Part shown: positions 24,214-33,418 of the stretch, piece by piece
Position numbering within the stretch: the first letter of the stretch is position 1
How the letters are laid out: every line of letters starts with the position of its first letter
Source of the DNA: Anaerolineales bacterium
Lineage (GTDB): Bacteria > Chloroflexota > Anaerolineae > 4572-78 > J111
Length of the DNA: 64,000 nucleotides
Direction of reading: 5' to 3'
Assembly (NCBI GenBank): GCA_015075405.1
Contig: JABTUK010000002.1
Location: 1,116,001-1,180,000 of the forward strand
Notes under the pieces: generated by a model
Told to the model about the DNA's origin: nothing
The model's input: the letters and a program-made list of their open reading frames with translations, nothing else
Databases searched by the model: none
Position numbers and translations under genes: made by a program

Positions 24214-24561
24214 AACTGGGTAGTAACTGCTCAACCATGTCATCCATTCGACAAGCTCAGGACAGGTTTCGACCGCAGGGAGAAATCCCCGATACCTTAT
24301 TTTACATGTTGCGCCCTGGGGATTTCTCGACCTTCGGTCTCGAAATGACATGAGCCTGAGGAGTAACGCTGGGCATCCCACAAAATCCAAATCCGAATAC
24401 AATTTGTAACGTTCCCGGTAACGACCAGGAGACGTTTCACCCTTAAACTGTTATCAGTAGAGCTTCGGATCGAGACCCAACAAACTCAAATCTTCTACTC
24501 TATTGACCAAATTCCTACCCTGGTGATATAATCGAAACATCCCACCTTAAACGGGTAAAAA
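24214..24561. other. Gene-free spacer with palindromic repeat
   Basis: Positions 24222-24368 hold a palindromic element: CATGTCATCCATTCGACAAG on the left, GGATTTCTCGACC and CTCGAAATGACATGAG on the right. Related copies occur at 29828-29958, 43458-43505, 52753-52900 and 63519-63645. From 24369 to 24500 nothing is recognised; a promoter follows at 24503. Confidence 0.75.
24503..24532 (+). promoter_or_regulatory. Promoter for the FHA-ABC transporter gene
   Basis: TTGACC (24503-24508), an 18-bp spacer and a consensus TATAAT (24527-24532). Predicted transcription starts near 24539, about 23 bases before the ATG at 24562. Confidence 0.65.
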
Positions 24562-27234
24562 ATGACTGAACCCCTAACCAACTGTCCCCACTGCGGCAAA
24601 AAACTAACCCGGCCCGACGCGGCTTTCTGCCCCAACTGCGGCGCGCCGCTCAAGGGCGAAGCAGCCCAGGCCGCCGATACAGTTCACGGCGGCTCGCTGG
24701 CTAAAATTATCGTCCACATCCCCGGCGAGGAAACCCGCGAAGAGTTTTTGTCCAAAGCCGTCACCAGTCTGGGCCGGCGCAGCAGCAACCAGATTCAAAT
24801 CATGTCGGCCACCGTCTCCGGCGAGCACGCCCACATCGAGCTGACCCGCCAGGGCCACACCCTGACCGACCTGAACAGCACCAATGGCACTTATCTCAAC
24901 GGCAAGCGCATCGAACCGGGCAAGCCGTACCCCCTAACCACCAACGACATCATCCGTTTCAGCGACTCGTTGGGCAACTCGGCCAGCCTGACCTACATTG
25001 CCCCTTCGGCCTTTGGCGAAGTGCAGCAGGCCGCCCTGACCGCCCGCACTTATAATCTCCAATCTCCCATCTCCTTTATTGGCCGCAATCCCACCACCGC
25101 CATCCCGCTTGACCACCCAGCCGTTTCGTGGAACCATGCCCGCGTCGCCCGGCGCGGTGACGCCCATTACACCATCGAGGATTTGAGCAGCAACAACGGC
25201 ACGTTTATCAACGGCACTCAACTACGTGGTGAGCGCTCGCTGGAACGCGGCGATGTCGTCCAGATTGGCCCCTTTAACCTGGTTTACAACGGCGGCGGCG
25301 CCTTTACGCCCTACTCCGCCGAGCGCAACTTCCGGCTGGAAGCGGTCAACCTGGCCAAAACCGTCTATGCCACCCGCTCGGTGCTGGGCCTGCCGCTCAA
25401 GGGCCAGCCGCTAACCATTTTGCAGCCGCTCAACCTGGTCATCAACCCGCGCGAGTTTGTGGCTCTGGTCGGCGGCAGTGGGGCGGGCAAAAGCACCCTG
25501 CTCAAGGCCCTCAGCGGCCTCAGCCGGGCCACCGGCGGCACGGTGCTGGTCAACGGCGATAATCTGTACGCCAACTTCAACCTGTACCGCAATCTACTGG
25601 GCTATGTGCCGCAGGATGACATCATCCACCAAAATCTCGAGGTGCAGAGCGCCCTGCGCTACGCTGCCCGGCTGCGCCTGCCCGACGCCGGCCCCATCGA
25701 AATCGGCCGGCGCGTTGACGAGGTGCTGGCTAAAGTGGGTATGGCCGCCCAGGCCCGGACGATGGTCCGCGATTTGAGCGGCGGCCAGCGCAAGCGGGTC
25801 AGCATTGCCGCCGAACTGCTGGCCGAACCCTGGATTTTCTTTCTGGACGAGCCGACCTCCGGCCTTGACCCCGGCCTGGAAAAGCTGATGATGGACACCC
25901 TGCGCCAACTGGCCGACGAAGGCCGGACCATCATCCTGGTCACGCATGCCACCCACAATATTACCAACAACTGCGATCAGGTTGCTTTTATGGCCCGCGG
26001 TGGCGAGTTGGCTTACTTTGGCCCGCCGGGGGAGGTGTCCGACTTTTTCAAAGTGGACAACTTTGCCGATGTTTACACCCGCCTGGCCCAAAGCTTCAAG
26101 CCTAATCACGACCCCACTGTGCCGGCGGAAATCCAAGCTGAGTATGAAACCCTGGCCAAAGATAAATCCGGCAAATCCGAGATTCTGGCCGGCTCCCTTT
26201 GGGCCGAACACTACCGCCAGTCGCCGCTGTATCGCAAGTACATCGCCAACCGGCAAACCGGGGAGATGGCCCGACCTATTTCGGCCAGGATCAAGGCGGC
26301 TGCCGGCGGCCTGACCGATCAACTCAAACAGTTTGGCCTACTGGCCCAGCGCTACCTCGATACCATCCGCCACGACAAGTTGAGCCTGGGAGTGCTGCTG
26401 GCGGTGATGCCGGTGATTGGCCTGTTTTTGCTGCTCATCAGCAACGGCGCGGCCCTGGTCGGCAACTCGGCGGAGGAAATCAAGGCCATTCTGGAAACCG
26501 AAGGCAGTTACAATGTGGCCTATCAGGCCCAGGAACTGTTGTTTATGCTGGCCCTATCGGCCAATCTCTTGGGCGTGTTTGCCGCCTCGTTTGAAATCAT
26601 CAAAGAAGAAGCCATTTATCGGCGCGAACGCATGATTAATCTGCGCGTTTTGCCCTACTTTGCTTCCAAATTTGTCGTTTTGGGCGCATTTCTGCTCTTG
26701 CAATGCCTGTTGTTATTATTAGTGCTGGCGGTCAAAATAAAATATCCCGGCGAAGGGGCGATCTTGTGGGCGCTGCCGGAATATTACTTTACCCTGGTTT
26801 TCACCGCCCTGGCCAGCGTGGCCCTGGGGCTGTTTCTCTCGGCCCTGGCGACCTCCAGGGATATGGTCATCTATTTGGTGCTGATCGCCCTCTTTTTGCA
26901 GATTGTCTTCTCCGGGGCCATCTTTGAACTCGGTCCTTTGACCCGCCCCCTCTCCTACCTGACCCTCACCCGCTGGTCGCTCGAAGCGCTGGGGGCCAGT
27001 ACCGACATGGAGCGCCTGAACGAACTGAGCCAGGTCCGTGTGGAGCGCGAGGTAGACCTGGGCCGGGGCAAGCAAAAAGTGGTCGAAGATGTGGCCGCGC
27101 CGGTGGATTTTTTTGTCAACTACACCCACAGCGCCCTCGGCCTGCTCTCTCCCTGGATCTTCCTCTGGGCGCACACCCTGCTCTGGGGCAGCCTGGCGGT
27201 GTGGTTGATTCGACGGAAAGATGAAATCCAGTAG
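24562..27234 (+). CDS. FHA-domain ABC transporter (ABCG/ABC-2-like half transporter)
   Basis: 890 residues combining regulation and transport. Residues 8-26 form a zinc ribbon (CPHC and CPNC; C8, C11, C23, C26). Two FHA phosphothreonine-binding domains follow (about 65-140 with SLGRRSSN and NSTNGTYLNG; about 165-240 with FIGRNPT and SSNNGTFING). The ABC ATPase spans about 260-490: Walker A GGSGAGKST near 304-312, signature LSGGQRKRVSI, Walker B IFFLDEPTSGLDP, switch histidine in THATHN. About six membrane helices fill 610-885. This ABCG-like order suggests an exporter gated by Ser/Thr phosphorylation. No kinase gene is adjacent. Cargo unknown; domain calls are firm. Confidence 0.9.
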   Translation: MTEPLTNCPHCGKKLTRPDAAFCPNCGAPLKGEAAQAADTVHGGSLAKIIVHIPGEETREEFLSKAVTSLGRRSSNQIQIMSATVSGEHAHIELTRQGHTLTDLNSTNGTYLNGKRIEPGKPYPLTTNDIIRFSDSLGNSASLTYIAPSAFGEVQQAALTARTYNLQSPISFIGRNPTTAIPLDHPAVSWNHARVARRGDAHYTIEDLSSNNGTFINGTQLRGERSLERGDVVQIGPFNLVYNGGGAFTPYSAERNFRLEAVNLAKTVYATRSVLGLPLKGQPLTILQPLNLVINPREFVALVGGSGAGKSTLLKALSGLSRATGGTVLVNGDNLYANFNLYRNLLGYVPQDDIIHQNLEVQSALRYAARLRLPDAGPIEIGRRVDEVLAKVGMAAQARTMVRDLSGGQRKRVSIAAELLAEPWIFFLDEPTSGLDPGLEKLMMDTLRQLADEGRTIILVTHATHNITNNCDQVAFMARGGELAYFGPPGEVSDFFKVDNFADVYTRLAQSFKPNHDPTVPAEIQAEYETLAKDKSGKSEILAGSLWAEHYRQSPLYRKYIANRQTGEMARPISARIKAAAGGLTDQLKQFGLLAQRYLDTIRHDKLSLGVLLAVMPVIGLFLLLISNGAALVGNSAEEIKAILETEGSYNVAYQAQELLFMLALSANLLGVFAASFEIIKEEAIYRRERMINLRVLPYFASKFVVLGAFLLLQCLLLLLVLAVKIKYPGEGAILWALPEYYFTLVFTALASVALGLFLSALATSRDMVIYLVLIALFLQIVFSGAIFELGPLTRPLSYLTLTRWSLEALGASTDMERLNELSQVRVEREVDLGRGKQKVVEDVAAPVDFFVNYTHSALGLLSPWIFLWAHTLLWGSLAVWLIRRKDEIQ

Positions 27235-27295
27235 ACGGTAGACGGTAAACAGTAGACGGGGGTTAAGATGAGTTTACTGTCTGCACGGAGTAATT

Positions 27296-27658
27296 ATGGG
27301 ACAAATCAATAATTTTCAGGATTTAGAAGTTTGGCAGAGAGCGCATCAGTTGGTGTTGGCAGTCTACCAGACAACTAAACATTTTCCCATTGATGAAAAG
27401 TATGGCCTGGTGTCACAAATGCGTCGGGCGGCTGTCTCCATACCTGCTAACATTGCAGAAGGTTTTAAACGACGTGGACAAGCTGATAAGATGCGTTTTT
27501 ATAACACCGGTGAAACGTCCCTTGAAGAACTGAAGTATTACTTTATCCTATCCAAAGATTTGGCCTATCTTGCCGATACGGAACAGTTAATGGCCGACGC
27601 TGAAACCGTGAGCCGCCTACTTTACCGTCTTATCGAAAGCATCAACCGTAGACGGTAG
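27296..27658 (+). CDS. Four-helix-bundle protein (23S rRNA intervening-sequence type)
   Basis: 120 residues of the four-helix-bundle family first described in 23S rRNA intervening sequences and widespread as free genes. Diagnostic segments are FQDLEVWQRAHQLVLAVY, YGLVSQMRRAAVSIPANIAEG and ETSLEELKYYFILSKDL. Function is unknown in most bacteria; an association with retron/DGR-like reverse transcriptases is known for some relatives, but none is nearby. The ribosome site CGGAG lies upstream of the ATG. The last three residues (RRR) and the TAG stop are contributed by the start of a GTAGACG heptamer array, so the native C terminus may have been truncated or extended. Confidence 0.88.
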   Translation: MGQINNFQDLEVWQRAHQLVLAVYQTTKHFPIDEKYGLVSQMRRAAVSIPANIAEGFKRRGQADKMRFYNTGETSLEELKYYFILSKDLAYLADTEQLMADAETVSRLLYRLIESINRRR

Positions 27659-27717
27659 ACAGTAGACGGTATACGGGGTAAAAACCCCCTGTCTACTGTC
27701 TACCGTCTACCGTCTAC
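27646..27717. repeat. Inverted pair of GTAGACG heptamer arrays (hairpin)
   Basis: GTAGACG/GTAGACA units run from 27646, and their complement (GTCTACT, GTCTACC) runs to about 27717 around a GGGGTAAAAACCCC loop, giving a long hairpin between the two genes. The left arm overlaps the stop codon of the four-helix-bundle gene. Confidence 0.85.
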
Positions 27718-27739
27718 CTTTTACGAAAGGGATTTTTAG

Positions 27740-29818
27740 ATGAACCGACAAACCATTATCATTGCTGTTGTAGCGGCGGGGATTTTGCTGCTGGCGGGTC
27801 TGGGCGCTCTGGCCTACGGCATTTCCCAGGGCGGACAAATTCCCGGCTTGAGCCTCGCCCCTACGCCTGTGCCGACCACCGCCTTTGAGATTCCCAAAAT
27901 CAAAATCACCCCCCCGGCCGATTTATCCACCATTGCCGAAGAAGTCCGCCAAGAGTATCCCGAATTGGCCGATTTGTTGGAAAACCCCGAACTCGGCTCG
28001 GTTTACAAGGATTTTTACCTGGCCTACCAAAAAGGCGGCGAGGAAACGGCCATTGCCCTGGCCCGCCAGCGCGGCATCCTCAATGAGCAGGATCAGATAG
28101 CGATGACCCTGGTTCTCGACTCGGAGGACACCGCCCCGCTGATTGCCGAACTCGAAGCCGAAGGCATCATCGTTCAGGCCAGTTACAAAAACAAGATCAA
28201 CATCCTTATCCCGATTGCCTTGATCAAGAAACAAATCGAGCAACAAGAACCTGATTTAATTTTGGAACGCATTTCCAACTTTGAACACGTCATCCGGCTG
28301 GAAGTGCCGACTAAAGCCACCATCAAACAACGGGGCGTGATCCAGGGCCAGGGGGTCAATGTGACGCTAGCTAATGAGTGGCAGGCCCAGGGTATTACCG
28401 GCAAAGGTATCAAAGTAGGGATTTTGGATTTGGGATTTGGCGGTTACAAAGATTTGCTGGGGCGCGAACTGCCTGAAAATGTCACCGTCGAGGTGTTTGG
28501 CGACCCCTACAACTTTGAGGAAGAAGTTCACGGCACCGCCTGCGCCGAAATTGTCCACGAAATGGCCCCCGACGCCGAACTGTACCTGGCCTATTACGAC
28601 GGTAGCGACGTGGCCATGGCCCTGGCCATCGAGTGGCTCAAAAGCCAGGGCGTAGCGATTATCTCCAACTCGACCGGCAGCAACGGCCTGACGCCCATGG
28701 ACGGCAGCGGCTTTATTGCCGAGGTGGTAGATCAGGCCCACGACGAGGGCATTTTTTTTGTCTCTGCTGCCGGCAATGAGGCCGATGTTCACTGGCGCGG
28801 CCAATTTAATGACCCCGACGGCAACACCATCCACGAATTTTCGCCCGACAATGAACTGCTGCCGTTTGTCGCCCCGGCGGGTTATCCCGTCCAAATTATC
28901 TTAAGCTGGGACGACTGGCAAAATACCGACCAGGATTACGACTTTTTATTGCTGGACAAAGAGGGCAATCTCATTGCCAAATCCGAAGAGCCGCAAGAGG
29001 GCCAGGCCGGTGAAATGCCGGTGGAGGGTTTTCTGTACGAATTTGAAGCCGAGGATGTTTACACCCTGGCTATTCAAAACTACGAAGGACGCGCCACAAA
29101 GAATGTGACCTTTGATATTTTTATTCACGGCGGGTTGATGCACCCTGATTTTGTGGTGGCTGAACGCAGCTTGAGCAGCCCCGCCGATGCGCGCGGCGCG
29201 TTTGCTGTGGGCGCGGTCAATTGGGCCGACGACGTGTTGGAAATTTACAGCTCGCAAGGCCCCACCGCCGATGGCCGGATCAAACCCGACTTAGCCGCCC
29301 CATCGGTGGTAGACAGCGCCTCATACTCGCCCGACGCTTTTGACGGCACCTCTGCCGCCACGCCCCATGTGGCCGGAGCTGCCGCCCTGGTGCTGCAAGC
29401 CTTCCCCGATTTTTCGCCCGACGACATCGCCGCCTTTTTGCAGGAACATGCCAAAGACCTGGGGCCAGGCGGGCCGGACAACGCTTTTGGCGCAGGCCGG
29501 CTGGAACTGGATGAAGCGCCCGCCGCTATCGAACCCGTCGAAACACCCGTCTCCACCGAAGCTGAACCCGCCGAAACGCCGGTTGCCGAAGAGCCGACAG
29601 CCGTGGCCGAACTGCTGCCTACATCCACCCCGCGTCCGCCCCTGGAAGTGGGCTTGCCCGGTCAAACCGGCCTGCCCTCGCAAACTCCGGCGGAGAAAGA
29701 GGAAAGCAGCGGTCTGAGCCTCATTATCGGCCTGGGCCTCTGCCTGGTCTGTCTGGGCGGGTTGCTGTTCCTGGGCTTGTTGGTGGGGGGCTTAGTCTTT
29801 ATGCGCCGCAAGAAATAG
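27740..29818 (+). CDS. Membrane-anchored subtilisin-like serine protease (S8 family)
   Basis: A 692-residue extracytoplasmic protease. An N-terminal membrane/signal helix (about 7-27) precedes a prodomain-like region (30-215). The catalytic triad is D230 (GILDLGFGG), H264 (EEVHGTACAEIV) and S538 (DGTSAATPHVAGAAA), with oxyanion N346 (SAAGNEA). An insert of about 100 residues between N346 and S538 resembles a pre-peptidase beta domain (WDDWQNTDQDYDFLLLD). A Thr/Pro/Glu-rich stalk (590-655) leads to a C-terminal membrane helix (about 660-688) and an RRKK stop-transfer, so the catalytic domain should face outward. D230 is followed by L rather than the usual T/S. Substrate unknown. Confidence 0.9.
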   Translation: MNRQTIIIAVVAAGILLLAGLGALAYGISQGGQIPGLSLAPTPVPTTAFEIPKIKITPPADLSTIAEEVRQEYPELADLLENPELGSVYKDFYLAYQKGGEETAIALARQRGILNEQDQIAMTLVLDSEDTAPLIAELEAEGIIVQASYKNKINILIPIALIKKQIEQQEPDLILERISNFEHVIRLEVPTKATIKQRGVIQGQGVNVTLANEWQAQGITGKGIKVGILDLGFGGYKDLLGRELPENVTVEVFGDPYNFEEEVHGTACAEIVHEMAPDAELYLAYYDGSDVAMALAIEWLKSQGVAIISNSTGSNGLTPMDGSGFIAEVVDQAHDEGIFFVSAAGNEADVHWRGQFNDPDGNTIHEFSPDNELLPFVAPAGYPVQIILSWDDWQNTDQDYDFLLLDKEGNLIAKSEEPQEGQAGEMPVEGFLYEFEAEDVYTLAIQNYEGRATKNVTFDIFIHGGLMHPDFVVAERSLSSPADARGAFAVGAVNWADDVLEIYSSQGPTADGRIKPDLAAPSVVDSASYSPDAFDGTSAATPHVAGAAALVLQAFPDFSPDDIAAFLQEHAKDLGPGGPDNAFGAGRLELDEAPAAIEPVETPVSTEAEPAETPVAEEPTAVAELLPTSTPRPPLEVGLPGQTGLPSQTPAEKEESSGLSLIIGLGLCLVCLGGLLFLGLLVGGLVFMRRKK

Positions 29819-29827
29819 CTTCTGTGC

Positions 29828-29958
29828 GTAACTACTTACCCCTCATGTCATTTCGAGGCTGAAAGCCGAGAAATCTTTGAGGCCGTTGGCCGGCAAACCA
29901 CGGATGAGGAGATTTCTCGCTCCTAACGTCGCTCGAAATGACATAGCTGAGTAGTTAC
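29828..29958. repeat. Palindromic interspersed repeat (CATTTCGA family)
   Basis: Outer arms GTAACTAC (29828-29835) and GTAGTTAC (29951-29958) enclose CATGTCATTTCGAGGC and CGCTCGAAATGACAT, with an internal GAGAAATC/GATTTCTC pair. It belongs to the same family as the elements at 24222, 43458, 52753 and 63519. Confidence 0.8.
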
Positions 29959-30016
29959 CTCTGTGCTTGATTTGTTCTCCTCTCCTCTTTCATTATAATT
30001 TCGATGACCGCAGACA

Positions 30017-30058
30017 GGGGACCGGAGACCGGGGATAAATCCCCGGTCTCCGGTCCCC
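30017..30058. repeat. Perfect 19-bp hairpin from CCGGAGA-type heptamers
   Basis: Arms at 30017-30035 and 30040-30058 are perfect complements (GGGGACCGGAGACCGGGGA on the left) around a TAAA loop. It lies 35 bp upstream of the SDR start codon, so it could affect its translation or transcription. Confidence 0.85.
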
Positions 30059-30092
30059 TGTCCCTGGTCTATTTTCAGAGGAGAAGAATTTA

Positions 30093-30893
30093 ATGAAAAC
30101 ATCAAATTTGCTCCGGGGCCAGGTCGCCCTTGTGACCGGCGCGGGCCGGGGTATTGGCCGGGCTACTGCCTTAGCCCTGGCCCAGGCCGACGCAGCGGTG
30201 ATTTTAGCCGCCCGCTCAGCGGATGAAATCAATAGCCTGGCCGACGAAATCAAACACCATGGCGGCAGAGCATTGGCCATTCCCACCGACGTCAGCGATG
30301 TGGCCCAGGTGGATTATTTGTTGGTTCTGGCTTTGCGGGCTTTTGGCCGGATTGACATCTTGGTTAACAACGCCGCCGTAGTTCAACCGCTGGGCAAAGT
30401 TTGGGAAACATCACCGATTGCCTGGCAAAAACTCATTGCCGTCAATGTCATCGGCCCTTATTTGTGCGCCCGCGCGGTGCTGCCCCAAATGCTCGAGCGG
30501 GGCAGCGGACGCATTATCAATGTTTCGTCCGCTGTGGCCGAGCGCAACCTAGAAGGAGCCAGCGCCTATAATGCCAGCAAAGCTGCCCTGGAACGTTTTA
30601 GCGGCACCCTGGCCGCCGAAGTCAAAAATAGGGGCGTCATCGTCACCACTTTTCGGCCCGGCCAGGTAGACACCTCCATGCAGGCTGAAATCCGGCGCAC
30701 CCCGGCCCATCTTTTCCCCAAAGTGGCCAGGTGGGAACAGGTTTACGCCCAGGGCTTACTCCATCACCCCATCAAACCAGCCCAGGCGATTCTATGGTTG
30801 GCCAGTCATTTTGGACATGATTGCCACGGCCAGCTTATCGAGTTGGACGACCCTGGCTTCCAACAAAGAGTCGCTGCGGATTTGGGAGGGTAG
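30093..30893 (+). CDS. Short-chain dehydrogenase/reductase (classical SDR)
   Basis: 266 residues, a cytosolic NAD(P)-dependent oxidoreductase. The Rossmann glycine motif TGAGRGIG (about 16-23) is followed by AARSADEI, DVSD, the NNAAV motif, the catalytic serine in NVSSAV and the YNASK catalytic Tyr/Lys pair. RPGQVDTSM follows the active site. Arg after the second strand (AARS) favours NADP(H), though this is only a tendency. The ribosome site AGAGGAGAAG precedes the ATG. Substrate cannot be deduced; neighbours (subtilase, isocitrate dehydrogenase) give no pathway clue. Confidence 0.9.
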   Translation: MKTSNLLRGQVALVTGAGRGIGRATALALAQADAAVILAARSADEINSLADEIKHHGGRALAIPTDVSDVAQVDYLLVLALRAFGRIDILVNNAAVVQPLGKVWETSPIAWQKLIAVNVIGPYLCARAVLPQMLERGSGRIINVSSAVAERNLEGASAYNASKAALERFSGTLAAEVKNRGVIVTTFRPGQVDTSMQAEIRRTPAHLFPKVARWEQVYAQGLLHHPIKPAQAILWLASHFGHDCHGQLIELDDPGFQQRVAADLGG

Positions 30894-30990
30894 AGGCAAG
30901 AAGATGGGAGGATTGGAAGGTTGGCAGGATGGTCACTGAATGAATCCTATCAACTTCCAGCCTTCCAACCTTCCAGCTTTCCCACCTTCA

Positions 30991-31019
30991 TTGACAAAAA
31001 TCCGGTCTGACAGTACACT
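30991..31019 (+). promoter_or_regulatory. Promoter for isocitrate dehydrogenase
   Basis: Consensus TTGACA (30991-30996), 17-bp spacer and TACACT (31014-31019), with AGGAG at 31038-31042 and the ATG at 31053. It lies just downstream of an inverted pair of GGAAGGTT-type repeats (30900-30985). Confidence 0.7.
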
Positions 31020-31052
31020 ACGTTTCCAATTTTATTCAGGAGTCAACCGCTG

Positions 31053-32297
31053 ATGGCATACACTAATATTACTGTTCCCCAAGACGGTCAAAAAATTACC
31101 ATTCAGGGCGGCAAATTGTCCGTGCCTGATAACCCTATTCTCGCCTTCATCGAAGGCGACGGTATTGGTCCCGATATTACCAAAGCCAGTCTGCGCATTT
31201 GGGATGCCGCAGTCCAGGCGGCGTATGGCGGCCAGCGCAAAGTGGCCTGGATGGAAATTTATGCCGGCGAAAAAGCGGCCCAGCTTTACGGCGGCAACTT
31301 CATGCCCGAAGAAACCTTCGACGCCATGCGCGAATTTATCGTCGGCATCAAGGGGCCTTTGACCACGCCGGTCGGCGGCGGCTTCCGCAGCCTGAACGTC
31401 ACTTTGCGCCAGGTGCTCGACCTGTATGCTTGTGTCCGCCCGGTGCGCTGGTATCAAGGCGTGCCCAGCCCGGTCAAGCACCCGGAGGACGTCAATATGG
31501 TCATCTTCCGCGAAAATACCGAAGATGTCTACGCCGGCATCGAGTATGAATCGGGCAGCCCGGAGAATGAAAAGCTGGCTAAATTTTTGCGCGAAGAGAT
31601 GGGGGCGACCTTCTTTGAGGGGGCCGGTCTGGGCATCAAGCCGATTAGCGCCTTTGGCACCAAACGGCTGGTCCGCAAAGCCATTCAGCACGCCCTGAGC
31701 GAAGGTTTTGACAGTGTTACCATAGTCCACAAGGGCAACATCCAAAAATTCACCGAGGGCGCGTTCCGCAAGTGGGGATATGAATTAGCCAAAGAAGAAT
31801 TTGGCGATGTGACCATCACCGAAGACCAACTGTGGAGCGACTACAACGGCAAACAGCCGGAAGGCAAAATTGTGATCAAGGATCGCATCGCCGATATTAT
31901 GTTCCAACTGGCCCTGCTGCGGCCCCAGGAATTTGGGGTGCTGGCCCTGCCCAACCTCAACGGCGATTATCTCAGCGATGCCCTGGCCGCCGAAGTCGGC
32001 GGGTTGGGCATTGCCCCCGGCGCTAACATTGCCGACTACATCGCCCTGTTCGAGGCCACGCACGGCACCGCCCCCAAATACACTAACCAGGATAAAGTCA
32101 ATCCGGGCAGCCTGCTCTTCTCCGGCTGTATGATGCTCGACTACATCGGCTGGCGCGAGGCTTCTCAATTAATCCACCGCGCCTTTGAGAAGACCGTCTC
32201 GCAAAAAGTTGTTACCTATGACTTTGCCCGCCAGATGGAAGGGGCCACCGAGGTCAGAACCAGCGAATTTGCCAACGCGATTATTCAGAATTTGTAA
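31053..32297 (+). CDS. icd: NADP-dependent isocitrate dehydrogenase
   Basis: 414 residues, full length for the bacterial dimeric enzyme of the TCA cycle, which converts isocitrate to 2-oxoglutarate. Substrate-binding RSLNVTLRQ and the [16 protein letters not shown] segment are present, as is the metal/substrate region [10 protein letters not shown]. Cofactor residues [17 protein letters not shown] (K and Y before the insert) and the later VTYDFARQM (Tyr and Arg) match the NADP-specific E. coli pattern, not the NAD type. It has its own promoter (30991-31019) and a strong intrinsic terminator (32332-32365), so it is transcribed as a single gene. Confidence 0.95.
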   Translation: MAYTNITVPQDGQKITIQGGKLSVPDNPILAFIEGDGIGPDITKASLRIWDAAVQAAYGGQRKVAWMEIYAGEKAAQLYGGNFMPEETFDAMREFIVGIKGPLTTPVGGGFRSLNVTLRQVLDLYACVRPVRWYQGVPSPVKHPEDVNMVIFRENTEDVYAGIEYESGSPENEKLAKFLREEMGATFFEGAGLGIKPISAFGTKRLVRKAIQHALSEGFDSVTIVHKGNIQKFTEGAFRKWGYELAKEEFGDVTITEDQLWSDYNGKQPEGKIVIKDRIADIMFQLALLRPQEFGVLALPNLNGDYLSDALAAEVGGLGIAPGANIADYIALFEATHGTAPKYTNQDKVNPGSLLFSGCMMLDYIGWREASQLIHRAFEKTVSQKVVTYDFARQMEGATEVRTSEFANAIIQNL

Positions 32298-32331
32298 CCA
32301 GTCGGGTAAGTTTTGATAGTCTTTCTCATCC

Positions 32332-32365
32332 AGGAGTCACAAAGCAAGCTTTGTGACTCCTTTTT
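32332..32365 (+). terminator. Intrinsic terminator of icd
   Basis: AGGAGTCACAAAG (32332-32344) pairs with CTTTGTGACTCCT (32349-32361) and is followed by TTTTT. The T-run favours plus-strand termination; the convergent minus-strand gene ends 2 bp further on. Confidence 0.92.
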
Positions 32366-32366
32366 G

Positions 32367-32900
32367 TTAACGCACTCGCCCGGTGCGCAGTAAAAACCAC
32401 AGCCGGTCAAACCGGTACAGCCGGTAACGCCAAACTAACCACAGCCCGGCTAAAATCCCCCCGACTTCCCAAATCCACAGTTCGGGCCGGCGGGTAAAGG
32501 TGTACCAATAGGCCAGGCCGATATGCCCCTGCTCGCTGCCGGTTTTGCGCCACACATGAAACCGCCAACCCCGAAAGGGCCAGTACCAGGTATCGTGAAA
32601 TAACCACAGCCGGTCGAGCAGGGCATGTCCGTTAAAGGCCAGCAGATAAGGCCAACCGGCCGGTTTTCGCCAGATTGCGACGATAAACACCGCTAAATGA
32701 ACCAATAAAGTGTGGGCAAAGAGGACCGCCGCCTTGTAACGGCGGTAAAAGTAGAGCGCCGCCAGGGGTTTGTCAATTAAATCCGGCCCGGTAGCGGCCA
32801 CTGCCAGGAGGCGATAATCAACTTTAGGCAAAGCGGCAAAACGGCGGCTGAGCAAGTCGTAGGCGGCCAGGGTGTAAGTGATATGACTGGGAGGAAGCAT
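32367..32900 (-). CDS. YdjM-like membrane-bound putative metal-dependent hydrolase
   Basis: About 177 residues from the ATG at 32900 (start MLPPSHITYTLAAYDL); an upstream in-frame start at 32936 lacks a good context. The N-terminal PSHITYTLAAY, the ATGPDLIDK segment, FAHTLLVH and NGHALLDRLW give the spaced His/Asp pattern of the LexA-regulated YdjM-type hydrolase family, with four membrane helices. The protein is membrane embedded and its substrate is unknown. It converges on icd and shares its terminator region. Confidence 0.65.
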   Translation of the reverse strand: MLPPSHITYTLAAYDLLSRRFAALPKVDYRLLAVAATGPDLIDKPLAALYFYRRYKAAVLFAHTLLVHLAVFIVAIWRKPAGWPYLLAFNGHALLDRLWLFHDTWYWPFRGWRFHVWRKTGSEQGHIGLAYWYTFTRRPELWIWEVGGILAGLWLVWRYRLYRFDRLWFLLRTGRVR

Positions 32901-33104
32901 TATTTTGTAACCAGATTGTAACCGCAGAATAGACAAAAATAGGATATACTACCGTCAGACAATTTGCACCTTTTAAAGACTCATTTTGCTTAAAGTTAGC
33001 AAAGCGACGGCTACCAGACGGTTAACGACAAGGATTTCGTTACTAACCCATCAAGAAAAACCTGAGTATCTGTGATAAAGTTGACTTGTACAAGGAGCTA
33101 AGCG

Positions 33105-33314
33105 ATGAACAGCACTGATGGCCTTATGGGAAATGCTCAAGACCATATTATGGCTAACACCTGGCGCCTGATTTTCGACCGCAAAGCCCGCCGTCCTTCC
33201 ACTCTCCTCCCCACCACCGACCCCGACTTTTTATTACTCGAAGAACTTTTACCTGAATATCGTCTGATTGGCCTGAGCCTGGCCGAAAAAGACAAGCCGC
33301 GCCGCCTGAATTAA
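33105..33314 (+). CDS. Small uncharacterised protein
   Basis: 69 residues preceded by an ideal AAGGAG site. The sequence is charged and soluble (WRLIFDRKARRPSTLLP, then DPDFLLLEELLPEYRLIGL). I do not recognise a family. The good ribosome site, codon composition similar to its neighbours and isolation from any overlapping gene support a real gene. It ends just before a palindromic repeat. Confidence 0.6.
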   Translation: MNSTDGLMGNAQDHIMANTWRLIFDRKARRPSTLLPTTDPDFLLLEELLPEYRLIGLSLAEKDKPRRLN

Positions 33315-33323
33315 ACTCAGCCG

Positions 33324-33360
33324 TCTCGTTCCCAAACTGACGCCCAGCGTGGGAACGAGA
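33324..33360. repeat. Interspersed hairpin CTCGTTCCCA/TGGGAACGAG, copy 1
   Basis: Arms TCTCGTTCCCA (33324-33334) and TGGGAACGAGA (33350-33360). The second copy is at 58705-58741 with an almost identical loop. A GGAGATT array follows at 33362-33392. No T-tract is present. Confidence 0.8.
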
Positions 33361-33418
33361 TGGAGAGATTGGAGATTAGAGATTGGAGATTATTAGCCTG
33401 AATCTCCACGCAAAGCGT

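Noticed and set aside
33324..33360. CTCGTTCCCA hairpin as a terminator
   Set aside because: No T-tract follows on either strand, and the same sequence recurs inside the copper operon at 58705, so it is treated as a repeat.
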